The notes under the pieces are model-generated. The model did no database searches, was not told where the DNA came from, and was given only the letters and a program-made list of their open reading frames with translations. DNA of 46,644 nt from CAYZHV01 sp046541355 (lineage in GTDB: Bacteria; Spirochaetota; Spirochaetia; DSM-27196; Alkalispirochaetaceae), in the NCBI GenBank assembly GCA_046541355.1, contig JBKHDM010000014.1, forward strand, positions 1-46,644, read 5' to 3'. Of this stretch, positions 24,551 to 32,282 are shown in pieces (positions within the stretch are counted from its first letter, which is position 1; each line of letters starts with the position of its first letter). The position numbers and the translations under genes are program-made.

Positions 24551-26908
24551 ATGAGTGACTACCTCGATCCAAATAACGAGGAGCTTTTGAAGGATTTCTT
24601 CGTTGAGGCTGAGCTTCAGGTTGAAACCCTAGAGAGTAACGTTCTGGTCCTCGAAAACGATCCCAACAATCAGGACGCAGTGGACGAGATTTTTCGCGCT
24701 GCCCACACCCTCAAAGGGGGTTCGGCGACGGTTCAGATGAACGAACTGTCCCACTTTACCCACCTTGTAGAGGACGTGCTCGATGAGATCAGAAAGGGAG
24801 TTGTTGCGGTCAGCGGTGATGTTGTGGACATCCTCCTCCAGTCGATCGATGTGGTAAAGGATATGCTCGATGCCCGCAAGAGCGGCGCGAGCTACGACGG
24901 GGACACCGAGGATATTGAGGCGGCCCTCAAGAGGATTTTGAAGGCGGAAAGCTCAGGGGGGGAGAAAGACGCTTCCGGGACGTCGGGAGCAGAAAAAGCC
25001 GGGGGAGAGGAGAAACAGACCCGAGGAAAGGCAACCGCTCTTTCGGAGTATGAAATCCTTGAGCTCAGGGAGTCGGTGGGAGCGGAGGAGGAGCTCTACG
25101 AGGTAGTCGTCTACTTTGATGAGAGTGGACCGATGAACACCGTCGGGGGAATTCAGCTTTTTGCAGCCCTGAAAGGCGAGGCACGGGTTCTTAAAACAGA
25201 GCCCGACTTTGACCAGCTCTACAGTGACACCTACTTTCCCGTTGTACGTTACTACGTTGCCTCCGAGCGCCACCCCGGGGAGTATGAGGATAAGCTCAAC
25301 ATTTCCGAGGTGACCACCGGGGTGGAGATTCGCCCCGTCGAAGGTGAGTCAGGTAGCGTCCGGACTAAGGAGGCGCGCTCCGAACCCCAGGAGAGTGCGG
25401 AGGCGGAAGAGGAAGCCGCGTCGGAGCGTGCGGAGGTATCCGCCACAGAAGAGGCTGAGGAGCCTGAACAGAAGAGCGGGCGAAAGCCCGGTGGGGAGGA
25501 GCCGAAAAAACAGCGGGCCCTCGGAAGCGTGCTTCGAGTCGACAGCAGTCGCATAGACAATCTCCTCAACCTTGTCAGCGAAACGGTCATAAACAAGGCA
25601 TCCTTCAACCAGATAACCAACGAGTTTTCCGAGCTCCTCAGCAGCGTCCAGTCAACCGAGGCGCGCTACCGGGAACTGCTGAAGGATCTCTTTGACGCCT
25701 TGCCGGACTATCTTGAACAGATGCAGCAGGGCAAGACAGCAAAGGAGGTCCGTAGAGAGCTTTCCGAGCGATTCAGTGATCTCCCGGGTGTCTTTGAGGA
25801 TGTGGAGAGCAGTCTGAAGGGGACGGTAAACAAGTTTCGCGGGACCGCCCAGAACCTTGGGCGGATAACCGGGGAGCTCCAGGAAGGGGTAATGCGGATT
25901 CGGATGGTGCCGATCTCTCAGATCTTCTCCCGATTTCCGCGTCTCGTACGGGACCTCTCCAAATCCCTGAAGAAGCAGGTTGTCCTTGACATCGAGGGTG
26001 AGGACACGGAGCTCGATAAGTCGGTTATCGAAGACCTTCTCGACCCGCTCATCCACATGGTGCGTAACAGCATTGACCACGGCGTCGAAGAGCCGGAGGA
26101 GCGAGTCAAGGCGGGCAAGGCGGAAGAGGGCACGGTACAGCTCAAGGCGAGTAATGAGGGCAACATGATCCTCATTGAAATCATTGATGACGGTAAAGGG
26201 ATCGATGTCGACTCGGTTCGCCGGAAGGCAATCGAGCGGGGGGTGATCCATCCAAATAAACAGCTCTCGGATGTCGAGGCGTTCAACCTCATCTTTGAAC
26301 CCGGGTTCTCCACCGCAAAGCAGGTGACCGATGTCTCCGGCCGGGGGGTTGGTCTCGACGTTGTCAAGAAACAGATAGAGAAGCTCAACGGTAACGTCTC
26401 AGTCTGGTCTGAGCAGGATAGAGGCAGCCGCTTTACCATAAAGATCCCCCTCACCCTGGCGATAATTCAGGGACTTCTTGTTCGAGTCGGCGAGGAGATG
26501 TACGCCATTCCGATAACCTCCGTTGTCGAGAGTCACCGTATTCGCCCCTCGGACATCAAGATGATCGACAACTACGAAGTGTTCAACGTTCGGGACGACG
26601 TGGTCTCCTTGATCAGGCTCAACAGGCTTTTCCGGGTCCCCACCGACGAGAACAAGGAGTACTTCTTCGTTGTGATCGTAGGAAGTGGAGACAAGAAGAT
26701 GGGGCTCATTGTGGACTCCCTTGTCGGGGAGGAAGATGTTGTGATCAAGCCCCTGCGGGACCATTTTACCAACGCCCCGGGTATTGCGGGTGCGAACATC
26801 ACCGGTGACGGGCGGGTATCCCTCATTATCGACGTGAGTCAGCTCCTCGACCTCGGACTTCGCCGGGAGCGGGAAGAGCGAAAAAAGCGGGAGCTGACCA
26901 TTGGCTGA
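24551..26908 (+). CDS. cheA: Chemotaxis histidine kinase CheA
   Basis: 785 residues from ATG 24551; a TTG at 24515 would add 12 residues. P1 has the phosphorylated His at H52 (AAHTLKGG). A P2-like CheY-docking domain spans about 160-255, between charged linkers. P3 starts near 'LRVDSSRIDNLLNLVSE' and is about 60 residues longer than in E. coli before 'MRIRMVP'. P4 has N-box 'HMVRNSIDHG', G1 'DDGKGID' and 'GRGVGLDVV'; P5 is CheW-like ('PLTLAIIQGLLVRVGEEMYAIPI'). It autophosphorylates and passes phosphate to CheY. The order flaA-cheA-cheW-cheX-cheY equals that of Borrelia. It overlaps cheW by eight bases. Confidence 0.96.
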   Translation: MSDYLDPNNEELLKDFFVEAELQVETLESNVLVLENDPNNQDAVDEIFRAAHTLKGGSATVQMNELSHFTHLVEDVLDEIRKGVVAVSGDVVDILLQSIDVVKDMLDARKSGASYDGDTEDIEAALKRILKAESSGGEKDASGTSGAEKAGGEEKQTRGKATALSEYEILELRESVGAEEELYEVVVYFDESGPMNTVGGIQLFAALKGEARVLKTEPDFDQLYSDTYFPVVRYYVASERHPGEYEDKLNISEVTTGVEIRPVEGESGSVRTKEARSEPQESAEAEEEAASERAEVSATEEAEEPEQKSGRKPGGEEPKKQRALGSVLRVDSSRIDNLLNLVSETVINKASFNQITNEFSELLSSVQSTEARYRELLKDLFDALPDYLEQMQQGKTAKEVRRELSERFSDLPGVFEDVESSLKGTVNKFRGTAQNLGRITGELQEGVMRIRMVPISQIFSRFPRLVRDLSKSLKKQVVLDIEGEDTELDKSVIEDLLDPLIHMVRNSIDHGVEEPEERVKAGKAEEGTVQLKASNEGNMILIEIIDDGKGIDVDSVRRKAIERGVIHPNKQLSDVEAFNLIFEPGFSTAKQVTDVSGRGVGLDVVKKQIEKLNGNVSVWSEQDRGSRFTIKIPLTLAIIQGLLVRVGEEMYAIPITSVVESHRIRPSDIKMIDNYEVFNVRDDVVSLIRLNRLFRVPTDENKEYFFVVIVGSGDKKMGLIVDSLVGEEDVVIKPLRDHFTNAPGIAGANITGDGRVSLIIDVSQLLDLGLRREREERKKRELTIG

Positions 26909-28265
26909 CAGACGCGGTAGTTCCTCCTTCGGCAGCACCCTCGCAACACGGCAGGAGGTCGAGGATCAGCAGGGCGAGAGTGTCGATTTCAAGATGGTCA
27001 CCTTCTCCCTCGGGGGTAAGGATTACGGCATCGACATCATGCAGATCAAGGAGATTGCCAAGTTCTCCCAGTTCACCTACGTGCCCAATTCCCCGCCTTT
27101 TGTGAGAGGGGTCTACAACCTCCGGGGTGAGATAATATCGATCATCGATCTTCGTCTGTTTTTTAATCTTCCCGTGGTCCAACGGCAGGAAGGGGTGAAC
27201 GAAAACGGCCTCATCCTGCGACTTGGGAACAACCTGATCGGGGTGATCGTCGACGAGATCGACAAAGTCGTCGGTATCAACTCCGAGACGATCCAGCCTC
27301 CCCACCCGATATTCGGCGATATAAATATCAAGTACATAAGCGGCGTGGTAGAAAACGACGGCCGTCTCTACATCATTCTTGACGTCGAGCGGATCTTCGT
27401 AAAAGACGAGAAGGAAGAGAAGCGGCTCGAGAGTCGCAGTTTCCCCGCAGACGGTGCGGATCAGACGGAACCTACCGGAAAGACACCGGAGACTGCGAGC
27501 TACCATGGCCCGGAACCTCGGGACGAAACGAGGGCCGCCTATAAGTTTGTAATAGAGACCCTCGAAACCTTCCTCGGGTTTTATGTAACCCCGTTAAACG
27601 AACGCTGGGTTCGCGAGCGCTTCGAGGAGTGGAGCCGGTCGAAAGGTAAGAGCGCTCAGCTCCAGAGTCGGGAAGAGGCGGAGGAGTTTCTCCAACCTTT
27701 CTACAGCCGGTTCAGCCGCCGTCTCTGGCCGGATGAGTACGTCGAGAAGTTTCTCAGGCTAACCAGCATCGCTACCGGGGGGATCATCCAAATCTGGAAT
27801 CCCGGCTGTGGTGAGGGGAGTGAGAGCTACTCACTCGCTGTCTCCCTTAAGGATGCCCACCCGGACCGGCAGGTTAAAGTATGGGCAAGTGACAACGACC
27901 TTCTGGCAATCTCCAACGCACCCAACGTGATTTACGATCGTGATCGGGTCCCCGACCTGTACGAGCCTTACATCGTGGACGGTATCAACGGGCCCTCCTT
28001 TTCTATGGAGATCAAGAACGCGATTATCTTTGAATACAGCGACCTGGCGAATGTCACGGGGCTGCCCGCTATGGACCTCATCGTTGCCCGGGACGTGCTT
28101 TCTTTCTTTGATGAGCAAAGACAGGAGCGGATTCTCGAAACGATATTTGAGACATTGAAGCCCAATGGCTATCTTATGCTCGGAGACCATGAGGAGCCCC
28201 TTTCCGGCGAACGGTGGGAGCGAAAGAGCGAGAGTGGCGTAACGGTTTACAGGAAACGTTCCTAA
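26901..28265 (+). CDS. cheW: CheW fused to a CheR-like domain
   Basis: 454 residues from TTG 26901 (GGAG seven bases upstream), overlapping cheA by eight bases. Residues 30-175 are a full CheW domain ('FKMVTFSLGGKDYGIDIMQIKEI', 'GVYNLRGEIISIIDLR'), which couples receptors to CheA. After an acidic linker, residues about 211-454 are CheR-like: motif I reads PGCGEGSES (301-309) where methyltransferases usually have CSTGEEPYS, and 'ARDVLSFFDE' (R397-D398-V399) replaces the usual RNVLIYF. The methyl-donor pocket is thus partly altered, and methyltransferase activity is uncertain. Similar CheW-CheR-like proteins are known in Treponema, where they are thought to shape the receptor array. Confidence 0.9.
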   Translation: MADRRGSSSFGSTLATRQEVEDQQGESVDFKMVTFSLGGKDYGIDIMQIKEIAKFSQFTYVPNSPPFVRGVYNLRGEIISIIDLRLFFNLPVVQRQEGVNENGLILRLGNNLIGVIVDEIDKVVGINSETIQPPHPIFGDINIKYISGVVENDGRLYIILDVERIFVKDEKEEKRLESRSFPADGADQTEPTGKTPETASYHGPEPRDETRAAYKFVIETLETFLGFYVTPLNERWVRERFEEWSRSKGKSAQLQSREEAEEFLQPFYSRFSRRLWPDEYVEKFLRLTSIATGGIIQIWNPGCGEGSESYSLAVSLKDAHPDRQVKVWASDNDLLAISNAPNVIYDRDRVPDLYEPYIVDGINGPSFSMEIKNAIIFEYSDLANVTGLPAMDLIVARDVLSFFDEQRQERILETIFETLKPNGYLMLGDHEEPLSGERWERKSESGVTVYRKRS

Positions 28266-28279
28266 GAAAGAGGCAACAG

Positions 28280-28756
28280 ATGCGAGTCGAGTACATTAAC
28301 CCCTTTGTAGAATCCGCCTATAGTGTCCTGCAGGAGGTCCTTCAGGCAGAAGTCCAGCGCGGTGACCTCTACCTCAAATCATCGGCGATGCCTGTCCTCG
28401 GGGTGGCTGCTATTGTCGGTCTCGCCGGTGACGTCGAGGGCAGGGTGCTCTTTGACATGAGTCACGATACCGCCGTCAAGATCGCGAGCAAGATGCTCGA
28501 GGATATGGAGATGGAGCCGGTTACCAGGATGGACGACATGGCCCGGGCTACAATAACCGAGCTTGCAAACATGATTACCGGCAAGGCGGTTACAAAGCTG
28601 CACGAACTCGGGTTCAGCTTTGATCTGACTCCACCTGCTATCTTCACCGGTGAAAACATGGAAGTTTCCAACACCGACGTCGAGGCGTTGATAGTTCCTA
28701 TGGATTTGCCGATGGGTAAAATTGAGATTAATGTTGCGATACGAGAGAGATCATAG
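28280..28756 (+). CDS. cheX: CheY-P phosphatase CheX
   Basis: 158 residues. ATG 28280 has GAGG six bases upstream and begins the usual 'RVEYINPFVESAYSVLQ'. The catalytic ExxN pair is present as E94 and N97 in 'ITELANMITG'. CheX removes phosphate from CheY-P, replacing CheZ in spirochaetes. It lies between cheW and cheY in the same order as in Borrelia and T. pallidum. Confidence 0.95.
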   Translation: MRVEYINPFVESAYSVLQEVLQAEVQRGDLYLKSSAMPVLGVAAIVGLAGDVEGRVLFDMSHDTAVKIASKMLEDMEMEPVTRMDDMARATITELANMITGKAVTKLHELGFSFDLTPPAIFTGENMEVSNTDVEALIVPMDLPMGKIEINVAIRERS

Positions 28757-28768
28757 GGGGGTCCTTGA

Positions 28769-29203
28769 GTGAAGACCAAACAAGACTTTCCAAGCATTAA
28801 CGAACGGAAAGCGGACGGGGTGAAAGAGAGCGGTGAGCCCTATCGGGTGCTCGTCGTCGATGACTCGATGTTTGTTGCGAAACAGCTGACCCAGATTCTT
28901 ACCTCCGAGGGATTCGACATCGTTGATACAGCAAGCAACGGCCAGGAGGGCCTGGAGAAGTATAAGGAGCACTATCCCAACGTGGACCTGGTGACCATGG
29001 ACATCACTATGCCGAAGATGGACGGGGTTACAGCTCTCGAAAAAATCATTGAGTTCGACAAGAATGCCCGGGTCGTCATGATCAGTGCCCTCGGCAAGCA
29101 AGACCTGGTAAAGAAAGCACTCATGATCGGCGCGAGAAACTACATCGTCAAACCGCTTGACCGGAAAAAGGTACTCGAAAGGGTTGTCTTGTCCCTCAAA
29201 TAG
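28769..29203 (+). CDS. cheY: Chemotaxis response regulator CheY
   Basis: 144 residues from GTG 28769, preceded by AGGGGGG. Receiver residues are all present: D31/D32 (VVDDS), phospho-acceptor D78 (VTMDITMP), S106 (MISAL) and K128 (IVKPLD). About 22 residues precede the receiver domain, more than in E. coli CheY. CheY-P controls the switch of the periplasmic flagella. The stop is only 19 bases before tRNA-Val, so the operon transcript may run through that tRNA. Confidence 0.95.
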   Translation: MKTKQDFPSINERKADGVKESGEPYRVLVVDDSMFVAKQLTQILTSEGFDIVDTASNGQEGLEKYKEHYPNVDLVTMDITMPKMDGVTALEKIIEFDKNARVVMISALGKQDLVKKALMIGARNYIVKPLDRKKVLERVVLSLK

Positions 29204-29222
29204 TGCTACTGTTTCGGCGTTC

Positions 29223-29296
29223 GGGCGGTTAGCTCAGTTGGTTAGAGTACATGCTTGACATGCATGGGGTCACTGGTTCAAATCCAGTACCGCCCA
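29223..29296 (+). tRNA. tRNA-Val (GAC)
   Basis: Seventy-four bases with a perfect 7-bp acceptor stem (GGGCGGT/ACCGCCC), D-arm with GGTTAGAG, anticodon stem CATGC/GCATG, anticodon GAC at 29257-29259, and a T-arm with GGTTCAAATCC. CCA is not encoded. No promoter is visible between cheY and the tRNA. Confidence 0.97.
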
Positions 29297-29305
29297 GTCC
29301 TGAAT

Positions 29306-29341
29306 ACCGGTACCGTAAGGAATTACGATACCGGTTTTTTT
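29306..29341 (+). terminator. Intrinsic terminator after tRNA-Val and the che genes
   Basis: ACCGGTACCGTAA (29306-29318) pairs with TTACGATACCGGT (29323-29335) with one mismatch across a GGAA loop, followed by seven T residues. This is the strongest terminator in the window and closes the chemotaxis transcript. Confidence 0.92.
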
Positions 29342-29357
29342 GTGCCGGAGACACACA

Positions 29358-29675
29358 GTGATAGATCGTGACTCGCTTGTTGAGCGGTGTGGCGGAGACG
29401 TCGCCCTTGTCGAGGAGCTTCTCTCAGACTTCCTCGATCGGTGTCCCGCAGAGGCGGAAAAACTCCGGAACTCCGGTGAGAACCTCCACCGGGAGGCTCA
29501 TCGTCTCAAGGGACTCGCTCTCAATCTCAGCATGCCGAATCTCCAGGAGTTGGCGGCAGGAGTCGAGGAGCGGGGACACCAGGGTACTGCTACCGACGCT
29601 GACCGTGAGGAGCTCCTCCGTTGCCTGATTGAGACCTGCCGCTTCGTCGAGGAGCTTCTGGAGGCCAAGGGTTGA
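29358..29675 (+). CDS. Single-domain Hpt phosphotransfer protein
   Basis: 105 residues from GTG 29358, with GGAG seven bases upstream. The helical Hpt pattern 'LVEELLSDFLDRCPAEAEKL' and 'HREAHRLKGLALNLSMPNLQELAAGVE' is clear; the phosphorylatable His is H48 in AHRLKG. It should relay phosphate between receiver domains and has no kinase partner next to it. It starts 17 bases after the terminator, so its own promoter is not visible. The stop overlaps the next TTG start by four bases. Confidence 0.85.
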   Translation: MIDRDSLVERCGGDVALVEELLSDFLDRCPAEAEKLRNSGENLHREAHRLKGLALNLSMPNLQELAAGVEERGHQGTATDADREELLRCLIETCRFVEELLEAKG

Positions 29676-30433
29676 AAGGGGTTTGGGGCCCGGTAGAGCT
29701 TTCGGTCGGGGAGACGACTCACAGGCAGATCAGGCGTCTGCGACTATGGATCCGTCGTGAAGCGGAACGATGGTTGTACGCCTCGGACCTCGTAGACGGC
29801 GCCGGGGTGGAGACGGTTGTCTCCCGTGCCCGAAAGGCGAGCGAGCTTCCCTGGCAGAGTATTCTCGGTGTCGGTAGAACCGAGGTACGCCTCGAGCCGG
29901 CCCTGCCGGACAAACCGGTACTCCTGAAGGCGCAGAAACCGGTGCAGGTGCTTCCCGATGGAGTGCTCTCTCTGGTTGTCGCTGTTCCTGTATGGGCTCG
30001 CCTCGAGGCGGGAGTCACGATATTCGAGGCAGAGAGCGAACCGATGCTTCGCACGTGGTTTGGGGACGCTCAGGCTGGAGAGAGCGCCTACGCCATGGAG
30101 ATCGAGGATTGGATGGTCGGTAGCACCCCGGGAAAGGGCGCAGCGCATGTACACGTCCCTCTCAAGATCCGCAATGAGTCTCAGAGTCTCCTTAGTTTTC
30201 AGCGTCTCCTTGTGCGAGTGGTTCACCTGTCGATCTACGGAGAAGACTCGATTCTTTTTACCAACGACGTCTCGGTTACCTTCCGGTCGGTCACCCAGTA
30301 CAGTCAAATCAGTTTCAGTAACAAATCCTCCCTCGACGGAGGCGGAGGCAGGCTCCTGCAGGAGCCACGGGAGAAGGTTTCGGATAATCTCATTCGCCGC
30401 AGCTTCCTCTTTTTCAGAGGCTTGACGGAGTAG
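29672..30433 (+). CDS. DUF432-like protein
   Basis: 253 residues from TTG 29672 (GGAGG seven bases upstream), coupled to the Hpt gene by a TTGA overlap. It is mainly beta sequence with an N-terminal basic helix ('QIRRLRLWIRREAERWLYA') and no signal peptide. Position directly before mscS and the overall pattern fit DUF432, a family often found next to MscS channels; I could not check this. No enzymatic motif was seen. A regulatory role for the channel is the simplest reading. Confidence 0.55.
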   Translation: MKGVWGPVELSVGETTHRQIRRLRLWIRREAERWLYASDLVDGAGVETVVSRARKASELPWQSILGVGRTEVRLEPALPDKPVLLKAQKPVQVLPDGVLSLVVAVPVWARLEAGVTIFEAESEPMLRTWFGDAQAGESAYAMEIEDWMVGSTPGKGAAHVHVPLKIRNESQSLLSFQRLLVRVVHLSIYGEDSILFTNDVSVTFRSVTQYSQISFSNKSSLDGGGGRLLQEPREKVSDNLIRRSFLFFRGLTE

Positions 30434-30436
30434 GGT

Positions 30437-31288
30437 ATGGCGCAGGCGGTACGGGGATTGTTCGCGGGGGCCTCGGCAAACGGTTTTAGCATGGAGCTGC
30501 TCGAGGCACTTCTCGTAACCCTCCTCGGGGCGGTTCTGATTCGACTCCTCGCAGGAGTCATCAGTCGAACGCTCCTGAGGGGGTTGCGGGATCAGAGCCG
30601 GGTCTCTATCCGAAAAACGATCACCTACGTCGGAATCGCGCTTCTCCTCGTCATAGCCCTCGACCAGGCGGGGGTCGAGCTCACCGCCCTTCTCGGGGCA
30701 GCGGGTGTCATCGGTATCGCCGTCGGTATTGCCTCCCAGGCCTCCCTCAGCAACATCATCAGTGGTCTTTTTCTCGTCTCCGAGAAGGCCTTTGAGGTTG
30801 GGGACGTAATCCGGGTAGGAGATCGGACCGGTGTGGTGCACTCGATAGATCCCCTCTCGATTAAGCTGCTGACGTTTGACAACCTGATGATACGCATCCC
30901 GAATCAGCAGCTCATTGAGACCGAGCTGGTAAACGTCACCAAGTTTCCCGTTCGGAGGTTGGACATCGACCTCACCGTCCCGATGAGTGTCCCCGCACAG
31001 CAGCTCATCGACCTGCTCAGAAGCTGCGCAACCTCGGTGGAGTTCGTCCTCGACGAGCCGGAGCCTCTCACCCTTCTGCAGGAGATCCGGGAGGGAAATC
31101 TGGTGATCCGGTTTGGTGTCTGGTTCGAGAAGCAGAACTACCTCAAGGCGCGCAACGCCATTTTCGTCGAGGTGCAACGCCGCTTCCGGGAGGAGGGTAT
31201 ACGTTTCGGTGAGCCGATTATTCGGATAGCCGAGACCGGCTCTCCAGAGGCCGCCTCAGCGAGTCGCGTGGTTCGCACGGACGGTTAG
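30437..31288 (+). CDS. mscS: Small-conductance mechanosensitive channel MscS
   Basis: 283 residues. ATG 30437 has GGAG six bases upstream. Two N-terminal membrane segments are followed by the pore helix 'LGAAGVIGIAVGIASQASLSNIISGLFLV' and the MscS beta domain ('FEVGDVIRVGDRTGVVHSI', 'IRIPNQQLIETELVNVT'). It releases solutes when membrane tension rises. The length is that of a basic MscS without extra domains. It follows the DUF432-like gene by three bases. Confidence 0.95.
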   Translation: MAQAVRGLFAGASANGFSMELLEALLVTLLGAVLIRLLAGVISRTLLRGLRDQSRVSIRKTITYVGIALLLVIALDQAGVELTALLGAAGVIGIAVGIASQASLSNIISGLFLVSEKAFEVGDVIRVGDRTGVVHSIDPLSIKLLTFDNLMIRIPNQQLIETELVNVTKFPVRRLDIDLTVPMSVPAQQLIDLLRSCATSVEFVLDEPEPLTLLQEIREGNLVIRFGVWFEKQNYLKARNAIFVEVQRRFREEGIRFGEPIIRIAETGSPEAASASRVVRTDG

Positions 31289-31333
31289 GCACCGGGCAAA
31301 AGAGAGTACGCTCCCCGGAGTGGAGGAGAGTAT

Positions 31334-31365
31334 AAAAAAAAGCGGCAACCCCTAAAGGTTACCGC
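31334..31365 (-). terminator. Intrinsic terminator of tRNA-Asn
   Basis: Read on the minus strand, GCGGTAACC pairs with GGTTGCCGC across a short loop (one C-A mismatch), followed by eight T residues. It lies just past the 3' end of tRNA-Asn. Confidence 0.85.
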
Positions 31366-31381
31366 CTCCGCCATTGTAAAG

Positions 31382-31454
31382 CTCCCCCGGTTGGACTCGA
31401 ACCAACGACCCGATGATTAACAGTCATCTGCTCTACCAGCTGAGCTACAGGGGA
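31382..31454 (-). tRNA. tRNA-Asn (GTT)
   Basis: Seventy-three bases on the minus strand: acceptor TCCCCTG/CGGGGGA (one U-G pair), D-arm, anticodon GTT (plus-strand 31419-31421), T-arm GGTTCGAGTCC. CCA is not encoded. It has its own promoter upstream and terminator downstream. Confidence 0.97.
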
Positions 31455-31472
31455 ATGTGTAATCGTGAGCGA

Positions 31473-31501
31473 AGAGTACAGGGATCCGCCGTTTGTGTCA
31501 A
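31473..31501 (-). promoter_or_regulatory. Promoter of tRNA-Asn
   Basis: On the minus strand TTGACA (31501-31496), a 17-base spacer and TACTCT (31478-31473), about 18 bases before the tRNA 5' end. Confidence 0.7.
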
Positions 31502-31535
31502 CACTCCTTTCCGCCTCTGCCTCGAGGCAGTCGGC

Positions 31536-32279
31536 TCAGGCGTGCTCTTTCTGGACCGTCACCTCGAGGTCCCGCTTTGAACGTGAGCCGAGATAGTTGG
31601 CGATCGTACCTTCGACTTCCGGAGTGGGTTTCAAAAACTGCACGCCGACATTGTTGGTGACCCGCACGATCTGTGCCTGAACGGCGACGATTTCCTCCCC
31701 GAGTCTGAGGGAGGCTGAGTTGAGCTGGGCGCCGCTTTCAAGGTTCTGGAGCTCTGCCGGGTCCGCGGGGACAAATCGCAGGCCTGTGATGGAGATATCA
31801 TGTACCTGTCCACGGACGAGACGGAGTGTATACGGGTTGGTAAAGAGAAACTCTATCTTGTCCGAGGTGCCCGGGATAAAACGGGTAGCCTGCCGGGTTT
31901 CCCTGAAGGCGTGGTAGCGGCTGATTATCGTTCCGAGCTGCTCCATGGTTCGCTCTTCCCAGAGGTTTGCGCTCAGAATCGCATTGACCTCCAGGTGCTC
32001 CGCCTTGGAAGCCTCCTCTACAGGAAACTCCCCGTCCCTGAGCAGCACGAAAACAGCGCTCTCCCGGCCACGAATGTCCCTGAGAAAAACGAGAAACGGT
32101 TTCCAGTGCCTCGGAAAGTCGGAGGCGTTAAAGATCACAACTTCCGGAGCAATCTCGTCCAGGTTGTCCATCGCCTTGATCGGATGGACGTAGTGGATAA
32201 TCTCGGTTCCCCGACTCGCAAAGTGCTTTTCCAGTGCGAGACGTTCATCGTTGCGGTCGGAAACGAGAAGTACCTTCAT
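31536..32279 (-). CDS. PilZ protein with a degenerate receiver domain
   Basis: 247 residues. The first 120 residues look like a receiver fold ('KVLLVSDRNDERLALEKHF'), but the usual phospho-acceptor Asp position is Asn51 (VVIFNASD), so it is a pseudo-receiver. The C-terminal half is a PilZ domain with RxxxR (R129-R133) and DxSxxG (D161-S163-G166), the cyclic-di-GMP binding motifs. It should bind cyclic-di-GMP in the cytoplasm and act on a motility or envelope partner. It follows a secreted protein gene by three bases, as one operon. Confidence 0.85.
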   Translation of the reverse strand: MKVLLVSDRNDERLALEKHFASRGTEIIHYVHPIKAMDNLDEIAPEVVIFNASDFPRHWKPFLVFLRDIRGRESAVFVLLRDGEFPVEEASKAEHLEVNAILSANLWEERTMEQLGTIISRYHAFRETRQATRFIPGTSDKIEFLFTNPYTLRLVRGQVHDISITGLRFVPADPAELQNLESGAQLNSASLRLGEEIVAVQAQIVRVTNNVGVQFLKPTPEVEGTIANYLGSRSKRDLEVTVQKEHA

Positions 32280-32282
32280 TAC

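Noticed and set aside
26901..28265. CheW and CheR as two genes joined by a sequencing error
   Set aside because: The frame is continuous, the linker is plausible, and comparable fusions are known in spirochaetes.
29744..31177. Long open frame on the minus strand across DUF432-like and mscS
   Set aside because: Antisense to MscS, whose pore and beta-domain motifs are clear; no protein family was recognised in the opposite frame.
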